A stretch of DNA of 64,000 nucleotides, taken from assembly GCA_963755985.1 (NCBI GenBank), contig CAVWLO010000004.1:434001-498000 (forward strand), read 5' to 3'. Within the stretch, counting starts at the first letter, position 1, and each line of letters begins with the position of its first letter. This document shows positions 50,631 to 59,436 of this stretch, piece after piece. The notes under the pieces were generated by a model. That model was not told where the DNA came from, searched no databases, and was given only the letters and a program-made list of their open reading frames with translations. Made by a program: the position numbers and the translations under genes. Source of the DNA: DASXMT01 sp963755985 (lineage in GTDB: Bacteria; Actinomycetota; Acidimicrobiia; Acidimicrobiales; RAAP-2).

Positions 50631-51815
50631 TCACGACATGGCGGCTACAGCCCGCTCGAGCTCTTCACGGCACGCCGGGTCGGCGATGGCCAGCAGCGCC
50701 CTGGCCCGGGCGTTGTCGCCCAGGCCCCGCAGATCGGCCACCCCGTTTTCGGTCACCACCATCTCGACCTCCGACCTCGCCGTCGACACGTGCTGGACGA
50801 CCGGCACGATGGCCGAGCGCCCATCCCGGCTGGCCCGAAGGGCGATGATCGACAGCCCGCCCGTCGACGAGGCGGCGGCCTGGCAATAGTCTGCGTGGCC
50901 GCCGATGCCGGCGACCATCCGCGGGCCGACCCGCTCGATGTTCACTGAGCCATCCAGGCCGACCTCGAGGGCCGTGTTCACCCCCACGAACCCATCGATC
51001 CTCGACAGGGTGCCGACATCGTGGGTCTCCTCCACCCCGGCCAGGCGGACCAGGCCCGCTGCGGCCATCTCGTCGAGCCGTGGGCCACCCCACAGATAGG
51101 CGGCCGTCGCCCGGCCGACCAGGAGGCCTCGATCGGACAGATCAACCAGGGCGTCGCTGACCAGGCCCGACCAGACGCTCACCGGCCGGTCGAGGGCAGC
51201 GACCACGGCCTCGGCGATGGCGCCGGGCCCGTATTGCAACGTGGCACCGTGAGGGACCAGCGCGGCCACCAGCTCCCCGATGCGCCGGCTGGCGTCGTCG
51301 AGCAACGGGCGGGGTGGGACATAGGCAGGCGTCGTCGATGCCACAGCCAAGACGTCACGGGCCGGCACCTCCGGCGTCTCTATCAACGGCCCCGACTCGT
51401 CCACCTCGACCACGACCCGCCGGGCGTGCCGGAGGGCGGGGAGGGCCCACCCCACACTGCTCGAGAGCCGGAAGCCGTGACCGGCCGCCCTGGCCCGGAC
51501 CACGGCCACCTCGGGAACGATCGTCCCCGACAGGAGACGGGGGACCCTCGAAAGCCGGACCGGGAGGTAGGTGAGGGCCCCGGAGGCTATCGCGTCGACC
51601 GATGCGTACCCCCCCAGCACGGTTAGGCCCTGGCCCGGGCCGATGCTCGACACCCACATGGGTCGGCCGGCCAGCCACCCGAGGAAAAGGGGCCAGTCAG
51701 CTAGCTCGCCGCTCGCGGCAAGCTCGGAGAGGACGCTCCCAGCCGACGTGGGACCGTCGGGCACCACCAGGTACCGGCCCGGGCCTGGGGCACGGCGAAG
51801 CCATTCAGGCAGCAC
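50631..51815 (-). CDS. Acetyl-CoA hydrolase/transferase family protein
   Basis: A 394-aa class I CoA transferase-fold protein. ATLQYGPGAIAEAVVAAL, VWSGLVSDALVDLSDRGLL, GVNTALEVGLDGSVNIE and the C-terminal VTENGVADLRGLGDNARAR match the acetyl-CoA hydrolase/4-hydroxybutyrate CoA-transferase group. The usual catalytic Glu region is around the middle domain (LGSGV-like ALEVGLDG). It may move CoA between acids in the island's pathway. GTG at 51815 is the likely start. Downstream of the SDR on the same strand with a 29-bp gap. Confidence 0.78.
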   Translation of the reverse strand: MLPEWLRRAPGPGRYLVVPDGPTSAGSVLSELAASGELADWPLFLGWLAGRPMWVSSIGPGQGLTVLGGYASVDAIASGALTYLPVRLSRVPRLLSGTIVPEVAVVRARAAGHGFRLSSSVGWALPALRHARRVVVEVDESGPLIETPEVPARDVLAVASTTPAYVPPRPLLDDASRRIGELVAALVPHGATLQYGPGAIAEAVVAALDRPVSVWSGLVSDALVDLSDRGLLVGRATAAYLWGGPRLDEMAAAGLVRLAGVEETHDVGTLSRIDGFVGVNTALEVGLDGSVNIERVGPRMVAGIGGHADYCQAAASSTGGLSIIALRASRDGRSAIVPVVQHVSTARSEVEMVVTENGVADLRGLGDNARARALLAIADPACREELERAVAAMS

Positions 51816-51844
51816 GATGGGACACCCCGCCCCTTCGGTCCCGG

Positions 51845-52569
51845 TCAGACAGCGAGGTAGCCCCCGTCGACCGGCAAGACGGCACCGGTGATAAAGGAAC
51901 TGGACGGAGCAGCCAGAAAGCACACCGCCTCGGCGACGTCCCGGGGGGCGCCGAGGCGACCCAACGGCGTGCGGGCCAGGATGGCGGCCTGCCGAGCGGG
52001 GTCGGCGAACATGCCGACGGTCATGGGCGTCTCGATCCAGCCGGGGGCGACGGCGTTGACCCGGACCCCGGCCGGGCCGAGGGCGATGGCCAGGCTCTTG
52101 GTGAACTGGACGACCGCCCCCTTGCTACTGGCATAGGCCGGGGCGGTCCCTGACCCGAAGAAGCTCATCATGGACGCCGTGTTGACGATGGCCCCGCCGC
52201 GCGCCTCGAGCAGCGGGCGGGCCGCGTAGCACGTCCGCATGGTGCCGTTCAGGTTGATATCGACCGTCAGCTCGAAGCCCTGGTCGGTGAACTCGCCCGG
52301 GCCCCGCCCGATGCCGGCCAGATTGACGAGGACATCGAGCCGGTCGAGACGGTCGACCAGCGCGGCGACAGCATGCTCGTCGCGCACGTCGAGCACCGCG
52401 GCCCGGACATCCGACATCGAGCCGTCCTCGGCCGACGCGCGTCGACCTCGTCCTCGGTGGCTCCGGTGGCCGTCACCTCGCACCCCTCGTCGTGCAGCCG
52501 GCGGCAGACGGCGCGACCCATGCCACCCGATCCTCCGACCACAAGTGCGTGCAGCCCGGCAAACCTCAT
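51845..52569 (-). pseudogene. SDR family oxidoreductase, frame-disrupted
   Basis: From ATG 52569 (GGGGGAG upstream) the N-terminus reads FAGLHALVVGGSGGMGRAV, a variant cofactor motif, to about EDEVDA. The rest, from ASAEDGSMSDVRAAVLDVRDE through VNLAGIG, YASSKGAVVQFTKSLA and ITGAVLPVDGGY, is in another frame. The switch lies at a GCGCG stretch near 52436-52446 and needs one extra base. Both halves are well conserved, so a sequence error is possible. Confidence 0.78.
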
Positions 52570-52615
52570 CGCACTCCCCCGCGTCCGCCGGAATGCCCGA
52601 CGCTCAGCCCGCGGG

Positions 52616-53662
52616 TCACGAAACCCTCGGATCGACCACCAGCTTGATGCACTCGCCCCGGTGCAGGCGATCGAACCCGTCAAGCAGGTCGTCAAGGGGA
52701 ATGGTCGAGACCCAGCTGCTGAGCGAGTAGGCCCCCTCGGCCATGAGCCCGATGACCTCGGGGAATTCGTCGCACGATGCATAGCTGGTCCGGATGGTGA
52801 TCTCGCCCGCCACCAAGCGGCCCAGGGGTGCGGCGACCTCGTGGCGGCCCGAGGCCACCACGACCACGGTCCCCTGCTTGGCCGTCGACGCCACGGCCGA
52901 GATGAAGCTGGTGGGGGCACCGGCCGTCTCGAACGACACGGCCACCCCCCGACCCCCGGTCTCGGCCCGCACCTGTTCGGCGGCATCGCGCTCCGTCGGG
53001 TCGACGACGCGGGCACCGAACCCGGCGGCCACCGCTCGGCGGTCGGGCGCCGGCTCGACCACGATGATGTCGTCGATGCCGATCGCCCGCAGGCTCAAGA
53101 GGACACCGATGCCGATCGGCCCCGCCCCGAACACGGCGGCCGGCGCACCGGGCGAGACGTCCCAGCGGCGGACGGCATGGTGGGCCACGGCCAGAGGCTC
53201 GACTGCTGCGGCCTCCATGGCCGTCACCCCATCGGGGACCTGGTGGATCATCGCCTGAGAGACCACCGTGTACTGGGCCAGGCCACCCCCCTCGGTGGAA
53301 TAGCCGTGGAAGGCGAGGATGTCGCAGAGATTGCGCCGGCCGGCCAGGCACTCGGGGCAACGGCCGCAGGAACGCATCGGCTCGATGACAACCAGGTCGC
53401 CCTCGGCCAGGCCCGAGACGCCAGCGCCGAACCCCGACACGACGCCGGCCGCCTCGTGCCCCAAGATCACCGGCGCGCTGACACCGGTCAGGGGGTGTGG
53501 GCTGAGGGGAACGGCGCGCGGGCCGTCGTAGAACTCGTGCAGGTCGGTACCGCACAGCCCGTTGAACGCCACCTCCACCTGGACCTCGCCCTTCCCGGGC
53601 ACCGGTGCAGGGACGTCCTCGATGCGGACGTCACCGGTGCCGTAGTAGCGCGCTGCTCGCAT
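52616..53662 (-). CDS. Zinc-dependent alcohol dehydrogenase (MDR superfamily)
   Basis: A 348-aa medium-chain dehydrogenase. GLCGTDLHEFYDGP and GHEAAGVVSGFG carry the catalytic zinc Cys and His-Glu. The structural-zinc cysteines are in EPMRSCGRCPECLAGRRNLC. AVFGAGPIGIGVLLSLRAIG is the Rossmann motif, and VVEPAPDRR suggests NAD preference. Closest in pattern to butanediol/sorbitol dehydrogenases. It is the first gene of the run with the SDR and CoA-transferase-like gene. Confidence 0.9.
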   Translation of the reverse strand: MRAARYYGTGDVRIEDVPAPVPGKGEVQVEVAFNGLCGTDLHEFYDGPRAVPLSPHPLTGVSAPVILGHEAAGVVSGFGAGVSGLAEGDLVVIEPMRSCGRCPECLAGRRNLCDILAFHGYSTEGGGLAQYTVVSQAMIHQVPDGVTAMEAAAVEPLAVAHHAVRRWDVSPGAPAAVFGAGPIGIGVLLSLRAIGIDDIIVVEPAPDRRAVAAGFGARVVDPTERDAAEQVRAETGGRGVAVSFETAGAPTSFISAVASTAKQGTVVVVASGRHEVAAPLGRLVAGEITIRTSYASCDEFPEVIGLMAEGAYSLSSWVSTIPLDDLLDGFDRLHRGECIKLVVDPRVS

Positions 53663-53740
53663 CGCCCCCCTTCCTCATGCCGGTCGGCCCTGGCACCCCC
53701 AGCCGCTCACCGAGGCCGAGGCGGGCACCGCCCCTCACCG

Positions 53741-53800
53741 GAGCTGCTCAGTCCTGCTCAGTCCTGCTCAGCCCTGCTCAGCCCTGCTCAGTCCTGCTCG
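53741..53800. repeat. 10-bp tandem repeat (six copies)
   Basis: GTCCTGCTCA-type units repeat six times from 53741 with GCC variants. The array contains the stop codon of the cupin gene, so the last residues of that protein lie in the repeat. Confidence 0.9.
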
Positions 53801-54267
53801 TACACCGCGGCTGGCAGCTCCAGGCCGTCCCGGGCCAGGGCGGCCTGGCAGTCCTTCAGGGTGGTCGCCGCGTCCTGGTACCGGAGAAACTCGCCGTTCG
53901 GACCGAAGTAGACGAAGCCACCATTCACGATGAACAGGGCCAGGGTCTCCTCCTCGATGCGCAAGGTGTGCACCGTGCCGGCCGGCTCGTGGGCATAGCT
54001 GCCGGCCGTCGCCTCCCAGTCGTACTCGAGGTAACGCCACCTGCCTTCGAACGTGTACACGTCCACGGTCCCCGTGTGCAAGTGGGTCGCCAGGGTCACG
54101 CCGGCCGGATAGCGGATGATGTTGGTGAAGCTGTTCTCGGGCACCGAGAGGCGGAGCAACTTCATGTAGGTCGTACCCCAGTCCCGCTCCAGGCGGGCGA
54201 AGGGGATGGTCTCGGGATCGATGGACGTGGTGGTGCGGAGATCCTCGGGCAATTGCGCCTGCGTCAT
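53788..54267 (-). CDS. Cupin-domain protein (dihydroxyacetophenone dioxygenase-like)
   Basis: A 159-aa protein with one cupin barrel. LATHLHTGTVDVYTFEGRWRYLEYDW holds the first motif His residues, and SYAHEPAGTVHTL the second His. This pattern resembles the 2,4'-dihydroxyacetophenone dioxygenase-like cupins, which cleave C-C bonds with iron and O2, but the reaction here is not certain. GGAGG precedes the ATG. It is divergent from the acyl-CoA synthetase across an AT-rich motif. Confidence 0.7.
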   Translation of the reverse strand: MTQAQLPEDLRTTTSIDPETIPFARLERDWGTTYMKLLRLSVPENSFTNIIRYPAGVTLATHLHTGTVDVYTFEGRWRYLEYDWEATAGSYAHEPAGTVHTLRIEEETLALFIVNGGFVYFGPNGEFLRYQDAATTLKDCQAALARDGLELPAAVYEQD

Positions 54268-54312
54268 GACTACCTCCGAGTCGGTTTCTGACCCCGGCCG
54301 GCGGGGGGACCA

Positions 54313-54337
54313 TGTAGTATTATTACACCATGATGAT
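54313..54337 (+). promoter_or_regulatory. AT-rich motif between cupin and acyl-CoA synthetase genes
   Basis: TGTAGTATTATTACA (54313-54327) is a nearly perfect dyad with one mismatched pair, and includes a -10-like TATTAT. It is followed by ATGATGATC (54329-54337), identical to one arm of the inverted repeat at 57574-57602. It faces the synthetase gene starting at 54421. Confidence 0.45.
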
Positions 54338-54420
54338 CGACCGTGCGGCTGGCCTGAGGACCGCGCACGCCCCGCCCATCATGACCCGGGCCGGCTGGCC
54401 CGGCCGGTAGTTCGCGCACC

Positions 54421-55971
54421 GTGTCCGGCGTTCTCCGCCCGCGTCCGCCGCTCCACTATCCCGACCGGCCCGCGCACCACTTCCTCCGGGCCGCGGCCGA
54501 GCGCTCACCCGAGCGCGTCGCCCTGCGCTACCTGGACGATTCGTATACCTTCCGAGACCTCGATGGCTGGGGAACTGCGTTCGCCAACGGGCTCCGGCAC
54601 ATCGGGGTCGGCGTCGGCGACCGCGTCGTATTGGCCATGGCCAACCGCAGCGAATGGCTGATGGCCCAGCATGGCGTGAGCCAGGCCGGTGCGGCCAGCG
54701 TGCTGGTCAACCCGTCATGGAAGGAAGCGGAGCTCGCCCACGCCTTCGACGTCACCCGGCCCGTGGCTATCGTGGCCGACGGGCCACTGGCCGAGATCAT
54801 CGAGTCGACCGGGCATGCCGGCATCGACCGGTGCATCTGCGTGGACGAGGACCGGCCAACGGGCTGGGGGTCGTTCTGGGACCTGGCCACCGGGTCGCCG
54901 GGGAGTCGCCCGCCCGACCTCGACGTTGATCTCTCCCGACTCGAGTCGGTCCTTCCCTTCAGCTCGGGCACGACCGGGATGCCCAAGGCGGTGCGCCATA
55001 CCCACCGGTCCCTGTCGGCCGCCATCGTCCAACGGGTCTCGGCGTACAACATGACCGACGCCGACCGGCTGCAGTTTTTCATGGCCCTGTGCACGATCTA
55101 CGGCGTGATGGTGGCACTGTCGGCCGTGGCCGCCGGAGCGCCCCTTCGGCTCTTCCGCCGCTTCAACGCCGAGCAGGTGCTCCAGAACATCGAGCGAGAG
55201 CGCATCACCATCGCCTTCGGGGCCGCTCCGGTTGCGATCGCCCTCCGCGACCTGCCCGACCTCGAGCGGTACGACCTGTCCTCCCTGCGCTACATGATGT
55301 GGGGGGCGACGCCCGTGCTACCTGAGGTGGCCGAGGCGGTAACCCGGCGCTCGGGCATCCGATGGATGCAGGCGTACTCGACCACCGAGGCGGGCATCGC
55401 CAGCAACCCGGCCGGCAGACCCAATCTTTGCCGGCTCGACAGCCCGGGGATCGCCCTGTCCGACGTCGAGCTCCGGACCGTCGACCCCGAGACCGGTGCG
55501 GCCCGTCCCGACGGCCAGGAGGGAGAGATCGTCGTGCGTAGTCCGAGCGTCATGCTCGGCTACCTCCCCGCTGGCGAGAACGACGGCGCATTCCTCGCCG
55601 ATGGTTGGTACCGAACCGGGGATCTCGGCTGGATCGACCCAGACGGCTGGGTGCACCTCACCGACCGGGTCAAGGAGCTGATCAAGGTGAGCGGGTTCCA
55701 GGTCGCCCCAGCAGAGATCGAGCGGGTGCTCTCGACCCACCCCGGGGTCCTGGACTGCGCCGTCTACGGCGTCCCTCACCCGAGCCGGGGCGAGGTCCCC
55801 AAGGCCGCCGTGGTCCCCGACCCGTCGGTGCCGCCCGACGCCGAGGAGCTCGTCACCTTTGTGGCCGAGCGGCTGGCCACCTACAAGCACCTGTCCGGAG
55901 TGGACTTCGTCCCTGTCATCCCCCGGAATGCCGGCGGCAAGCTGCTGCGCCGGGAGCTCCGTGCCCGGTGA
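54421..55971 (+). CDS. Acyl-CoA synthetase (AMP-dependent, FadD-like)
   Basis: A 516-aa adenylate-forming enzyme that activates a carboxylic acid to its CoA ester. LPFSSGTTGMPKAVRHTH is the P-loop, QAYSTTEAGIAS the second motif, GWYRTGDLGWIDPDGWVHLTDRVKELIKVSGFQVAPAEIE the hinge region, and NAGGKLLRREL carries the catalytic Lys. Closest in layout to 4-coumarate/medium-chain ligases. GTG start at 54421. Its stop codon lies in the first unit of a 16-bp repeat. Confidence 0.9.
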   Translation: MSGVLRPRPPLHYPDRPAHHFLRAAAERSPERVALRYLDDSYTFRDLDGWGTAFANGLRHIGVGVGDRVVLAMANRSEWLMAQHGVSQAGAASVLVNPSWKEAELAHAFDVTRPVAIVADGPLAEIIESTGHAGIDRCICVDEDRPTGWGSFWDLATGSPGSRPPDLDVDLSRLESVLPFSSGTTGMPKAVRHTHRSLSAAIVQRVSAYNMTDADRLQFFMALCTIYGVMVALSAVAAGAPLRLFRRFNAEQVLQNIERERITIAFGAAPVAIALRDLPDLERYDLSSLRYMMWGATPVLPEVAEAVTRRSGIRWMQAYSTTEAGIASNPAGRPNLCRLDSPGIALSDVELRTVDPETGAARPDGQEGEIVVRSPSVMLGYLPAGENDGAFLADGWYRTGDLGWIDPDGWVHLTDRVKELIKVSGFQVAPAEIERVLSTHPGVLDCAVYGVPHPSRGEVPKAAVVPDPSVPPDAEELVTFVAERLATYKHLSGVDFVPVIPRNAGGKLLRRELRAR

Positions 55972-56062
55972 TCCTGCCGCCCGGTGATCCTGCCGCCCGG
56001 TGATCCTGCCGCGCCCGGTGATCCTGCCGCCCGGTGACCCTGCCACCCGGTGATCGTGCGAC
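55965..56062. repeat. 16-bp tandem repeat (six copies)
   Basis: CCGGTGATCCTGCCGC repeats from 55965, 55981, 55997, 56015, 56031 and 56047; a 2-bp insertion separates copies 3 and 4, and the last two are diverged. It starts within the last codons of the synthetase gene and fills much of the gap to the convergent SDR. Confidence 0.9.
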
Positions 56063-56131
56063 TCGCTGATCCGGCATCGAAGTCCACCGCTCCCGCCGGG
56101 CGAGCGGACGGTGGCCAGGGGGTGCCGACCC

Positions 56132-57044
56132 TCACCGGGCCGGGATGGTGCCCCGCATGTCAGCGTTGGGTCGTGCCTCGGCCAGCAGCCGGCGGATCAC
56201 CGGGTCGACGTCAGCCGGATCGGTGACCGGCTCCGCCGTCGGTCCCCGGTGCCAGCCCTCGGCGATGGCCAGGTTGCGGCCCGAGGACACGATCACGCGC
56301 CCGGTCACGTCGTGCGAGAGGGGCGAGGCCAGCCATACCAATGGCGGTGACGCGTACTTCGGGTCGAGCACCCCTTGTTTGGCCTCGTCACTCTGCCCGA
56401 ACCGGGTGTCCTCGGTCATCCGGGTCAGGGCCGTCGGGCACAGGGCATTGACGGTCACCCCGTAGCGCTCGAGCTCGAGGGCGGCGATAACCGTGAGCGA
56501 GGCGATCGCTGCTTTGGCCGCGCCGTAGTTGCTCTGGCCCGGCTGGCCGTAGAGGCCGGTGGCCGAGGTCGTGTTGATGATGCGGGCGTCGGTGGGTTCA
56601 CCCTCTTTGGCCAGGCCCCGCCAGTGGCGGGCGGCGATACCGGTGAGGAGGAACGTGCTCTTCAGGTGCACGGAGACGACGACGTCCCAGTCGTCTTCGG
56701 TCATGTTGACGAGCATCTTGTCCCGCAACACGCCGGCATTATTGACCACGACGTCGAGGCGGCCCCAGGTGGAAAGGGCCTGATCGACCAAGCTGGTCGC
56801 ACCGGCGGTGGTCGAGACATCGGCCGCGTTGGCCACCGCCTGGCCGCCTGCGGCCGTGATCGCATCGGCAGCCTCCTGGGCGAGGTCTACCGAGCCGGGG
56901 CCACCGTCCTTGCCAGCACCGACGTCGTTCACCACCACCCGAGCGCCCTGCCGGCAGAGCGCCTCGGCATGAGCCGCGCCCGATCCCTCGGCCGGCCCCG
57001 CTGATCACGCACACCCGGCCATCGCACATGCCGGCCACGGTCAC
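56132..57044 (-). pseudogene. SDR, (3R)-hydroxyacyl-CoA dehydrogenase-like (HSD17B4 type), frame-disrupted
   Basis: From GTG 57044, overlapping the MaoC stop as GTGA, the N-terminus is GRVCVISGAGRGIGRG. The continuation HAEALCRQGARVVVNDVGAG and all later motifs (VVVNNAGVLRDKMLVNMTEDDWD, NTTSATGLYGQPGQSNYGAAKAAI) are in another frame. One extra base at about 56972 explains it; removal gives 303 codons. The VNDVGAG-to-GQ-x-NY pattern is that of multifunctional-enzyme-type 3-hydroxyacyl-CoA dehydrogenases, fitting its MaoC hydratase neighbour. Confidence 0.8.
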
Positions 57045-57538
57045 TCCTCCGCCTGGTCGGAGCCGTGCCCCCGCTGGAGCCGGACCGGCCCGTAGGTGAG
57101 CACGACCTCGCCGTCCTGGTTGAACACCGTGTTGCTGGTCCGGACGATGCCCCGGGCCGGCTTGCTGGTGGGACGTGACTCGGTGACCTGGACGACCACC
57201 TCGATGGTGTCGCCCACGTGCACCGCCCCCACCACCTGCATGTCGAGCGACAGGAAGGCGATACCGGTGCCGTGGAGCACATTGGTCTGGACCACCAGCC
57301 CCTCGGCCATGGCCAGCGTCATGATCCCGGGGACGACGCGGCCCCTGTACCCCGATTGCTCAGCCCGTCGGGCGTCGAGGAAGGTAGGGCCGATGAACCC
57401 GGTCAGGCCGACGAAGCTGACCAGGTCGGTCTCGGTGATCGTGCGGGCGCCGGTTCGGAAGGTGAACCCGGCCGGCTGGTCCTCCCACGTCAGGCCGCGA
57501 GCGAGCGGCGCCACGGCACGCGGATCGAGATGGGTCAT
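57041..57538 (-). CDS. MaoC-like dehydratase (R-specific enoyl-CoA hydratase type)
   Basis: A 165-aa hotdog protein. RTITETDLVSFVGLTGFIGPTFLD, the substrate-side GRVVPGIMTLAMAEGL and HVGDTIEVVVQVTESRPTSKPARGIV are MaoC signatures; the Asp/His pair of classic hydratases is partly replaced (TDL, and PG where HG is common). It should hydrate an enoyl-CoA and pass it to the coupled SDR. It is divergent from the crotonase operon across an inverted repeat. Confidence 0.82.
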   Translation of the reverse strand: MTHLDPRAVAPLARGLTWEDQPAGFTFRTGARTITETDLVSFVGLTGFIGPTFLDARRAEQSGYRGRVVPGIMTLAMAEGLVVQTNVLHGTGIAFLSLDMQVVGAVHVGDTIEVVVQVTESRPTSKPARGIVRTSNTVFNQDGEVVLTYGPVRLQRGHGSDQAEE

Positions 57539-57573
57539 AGGTGTCCCGAGCGGACTGGGCCAGGCTCAACTGA

Positions 57574-57602
57574 GATCATCATCGCTATATAGTATGATGA
57601 TC
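57574..57602. promoter_or_regulatory. Inverted repeat between MaoC and crotonase operons
   Basis: GATCATCAT (57574-57582) and ATGATGATC (57594-57602) are perfect inverted arms 11 bp apart. The spacer and right arm contain ATAGTATGAT, the island motif, with a -10-like TATGAT (57593-57598) facing the crotonase genes. Position and symmetry indicate an operator controlling both divergent units. Confidence 0.65.
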
Positions 57603-57718
57603 CTGGCTCCAGGCGCCATGGCTCGATGAGGATGGCCCGCAGGGATCACAAGGGCCGCCTCGACGACGATGGCCGGCGGGGACCACAAGGGGCCGCTGGG
57701 ATGATGTGGGGAGGACCG

Positions 57719-58546
57719 GTGCAAGACAGCGAGAGCGACCTGGTGACGCTCGAAGCGGACGGTCCTGTCCGGATCATGACCCTGAACCGCCCCGACGCTC
57801 GCAACGCGTTCAACGACCCGCTCAAGCTGGCCTTCATGGACGCCCTCCGACGTCTCGCCCGAGACCGGGATGCCCGGGCGGTGGTGCTGACCGGAGCCGG
57901 GGCCGCCTTCAGCGGCGGAGGCGACATCACCAACTTCGCCCACCGCCACGAGTTCGAGAACCGCTTCTACTGGATGCGTGAAGCCCGGACGCTGACCGAC
58001 GAGCTGCTTCGCTGCCACCTTCCCGTCGTGGCCGCCCTCAACGGCCCGGCCGTCGGCCTCGGATGCAGCGTGGCCATCATGTGCGACCTCGTGCTCATCG
58101 CCGACACCGCCTTCATGGCCGACCCGCACGTGGGCGTCGGCCTGGTCGCCGCCGACGGGGGCGCCGTGCTCTGGCCCCTGCTCATGAGCTACCTGAAGGC
58201 TAAGGAGTATCTGCTCTTGGGGGAGCGCATTCCCGCCGAGGAGGCGGTCCGCGTCGGTCTGGCCAATCGGATCGTACCGGCGGCGGATCTCCACGCCGAG
58301 GCGCTGGCGCTGGCCCACCGGCTGGCCGAGCTCCCCTGGCAGGCCGTCCAGGAGACCAAGCGGGCCATCAACCTCCACTTGCAGGAGGCGGCGCTGCGCG
58401 TCATGCCGATGGCCACGACGGCGGAGAGCGAGTCCTTCAACACGGACGCCATCAAGCAGTTCATGGAGCGCTCCGGCGTAGGCGGGGCCGGCTCTGCCGG
58501 AGGCGAGGCCGACCCAGGCCGGGCGAGCTCAGGCGGGGCCGACTGA
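57719..58546 (+). CDS. Enoyl-CoA hydratase/isomerase family protein
   Basis: A 275-aa crotonase. MTLNRPDARNAFNDPL, GAGAAFSGGGDITNF and NGPAVGLGCSVAIMCDLV are conserved. Where many hydratases have Pro-Glu the protein reads ADPHVGVGLVAADGG, so Asp may be the acid. A Gly/Ala-rich tail closes it. The GTG at 57719 has GGAGG just upstream and is preferred over upstream starts whose codons read through a short duplicated sequence. Its stop overlaps the next start (TGATG). Confidence 0.85.
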   Translation: MQDSESDLVTLEADGPVRIMTLNRPDARNAFNDPLKLAFMDALRRLARDRDARAVVLTGAGAAFSGGGDITNFAHRHEFENRFYWMREARTLTDELLRCHLPVVAALNGPAVGLGCSVAIMCDLVLIADTAFMADPHVGVGLVAADGGAVLWPLLMSYLKAKEYLLLGERIPAEEAVRVGLANRIVPAADLHAEALALAHRLAELPWQAVQETKRAINLHLQEAALRVMPMATTAESESFNTDAIKQFMERSGVGGAGSAGGEADPGRASSGGAD

Positions 58547-59436
58547 TGTCCACGGCTGGCCCGCCGGGCAAGGCGCATGGCAGCGAGACGCCGAGCGGCG
58601 GGGCCGGGGACATCGAGACGCAGGGTAGGGAGCCCGCAGACCCCGACATCGTCCTGAGCAACGTGGCCAACGGCGTCTGCACCATCACCTTCAACCGCCC
58701 CGAACGCAACAACGCGTGGAGCATCGAGATGGAGGAGCGGTACTTCACCCTCCTCGACGAGGCCGAAGGCGACCCGGAGGTACGGGCCATCGTGGTGACG
58801 GGGGCCGGCCGGCACTTCTGCCCCGGCCTGGACCTCCAGCGGCTCGAGCAGAAGTCCCGCGGCGTGCCCGCTCCCGTCCGGACCCGTCCACTGACCTACC
58901 CGCTGGTCATGACCAAGCCCATGGTGGGGGCGATCAACGGCACCGCCGCCGGGGTCGGGCTCGTCCATGCCGCCGTCTGCGACGTTCGGTTCTCCGCTAC
59001 CGGGGTCCGCATGGCTACGGCCTTCTCCCGTCGGGGCCTGGTGGCCGAGCACCTCTTGTCCTGGCTGCTCCCCCGGATGGTGGGCCACACCCATGCCAGC
59101 GACCTTCTGCTCTCCGGCCGCGTGTTCCTGGCCGAAGAGGGTGCCGCCATGGGATTCCTGAACGCCGTCGTGGCGCCGGAGGACCTGTTGTCGCACGCCC
59201 AGGGCTATGCCGAGGATCTGGCCGCACACTGTTCCCCCTTGGCCATGGCCCAGATCAAGCGTCAGCTGGCCGACGACTGGTTGCGCAGCCGGACCGCCTC
59301 GCTCGAGGCCTTCGAAGCGCTCCAGGCCGACCCCCGGCGCTTGGGCGAGCTGGCCGAGGGAGTGGCCAGCCTGCGAGAAAAGCGGGCTCCCCGTTTCGCT
59401 CCTCTCGGGCCAGCGAGCGCTCCCGGACCATCGTGA
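58546..59436 (+). CDS. Enoyl-CoA hydratase/isomerase family protein
   Basis: A 296-aa crotonase with a polar N-terminal extension of about 35 residues. TFNRPERNNAWSIEME, GAGRHFCPGLDLQRL and NGTAAGVGLVHAAVCD are present. AFSRRGLVAEHLLSWLLPRMVG provides Glu near the catalytic position. Second gene of a four-gene run; start overlaps the previous stop and its own stop overlaps the dehydrogenase start (GTGA). Confidence 0.87.
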   Translation: MSTAGPPGKAHGSETPSGGAGDIETQGREPADPDIVLSNVANGVCTITFNRPERNNAWSIEMEERYFTLLDEAEGDPEVRAIVVTGAGRHFCPGLDLQRLEQKSRGVPAPVRTRPLTYPLVMTKPMVGAINGTAAGVGLVHAAVCDVRFSATGVRMATAFSRRGLVAEHLLSWLLPRMVGHTHASDLLLSGRVFLAEEGAAMGFLNAVVAPEDLLSHAQGYAEDLAAHCSPLAMAQIKRQLADDWLRSRTASLEAFEALQADPRRLGELAEGVASLREKRAPRFAPLGPASAPGPS

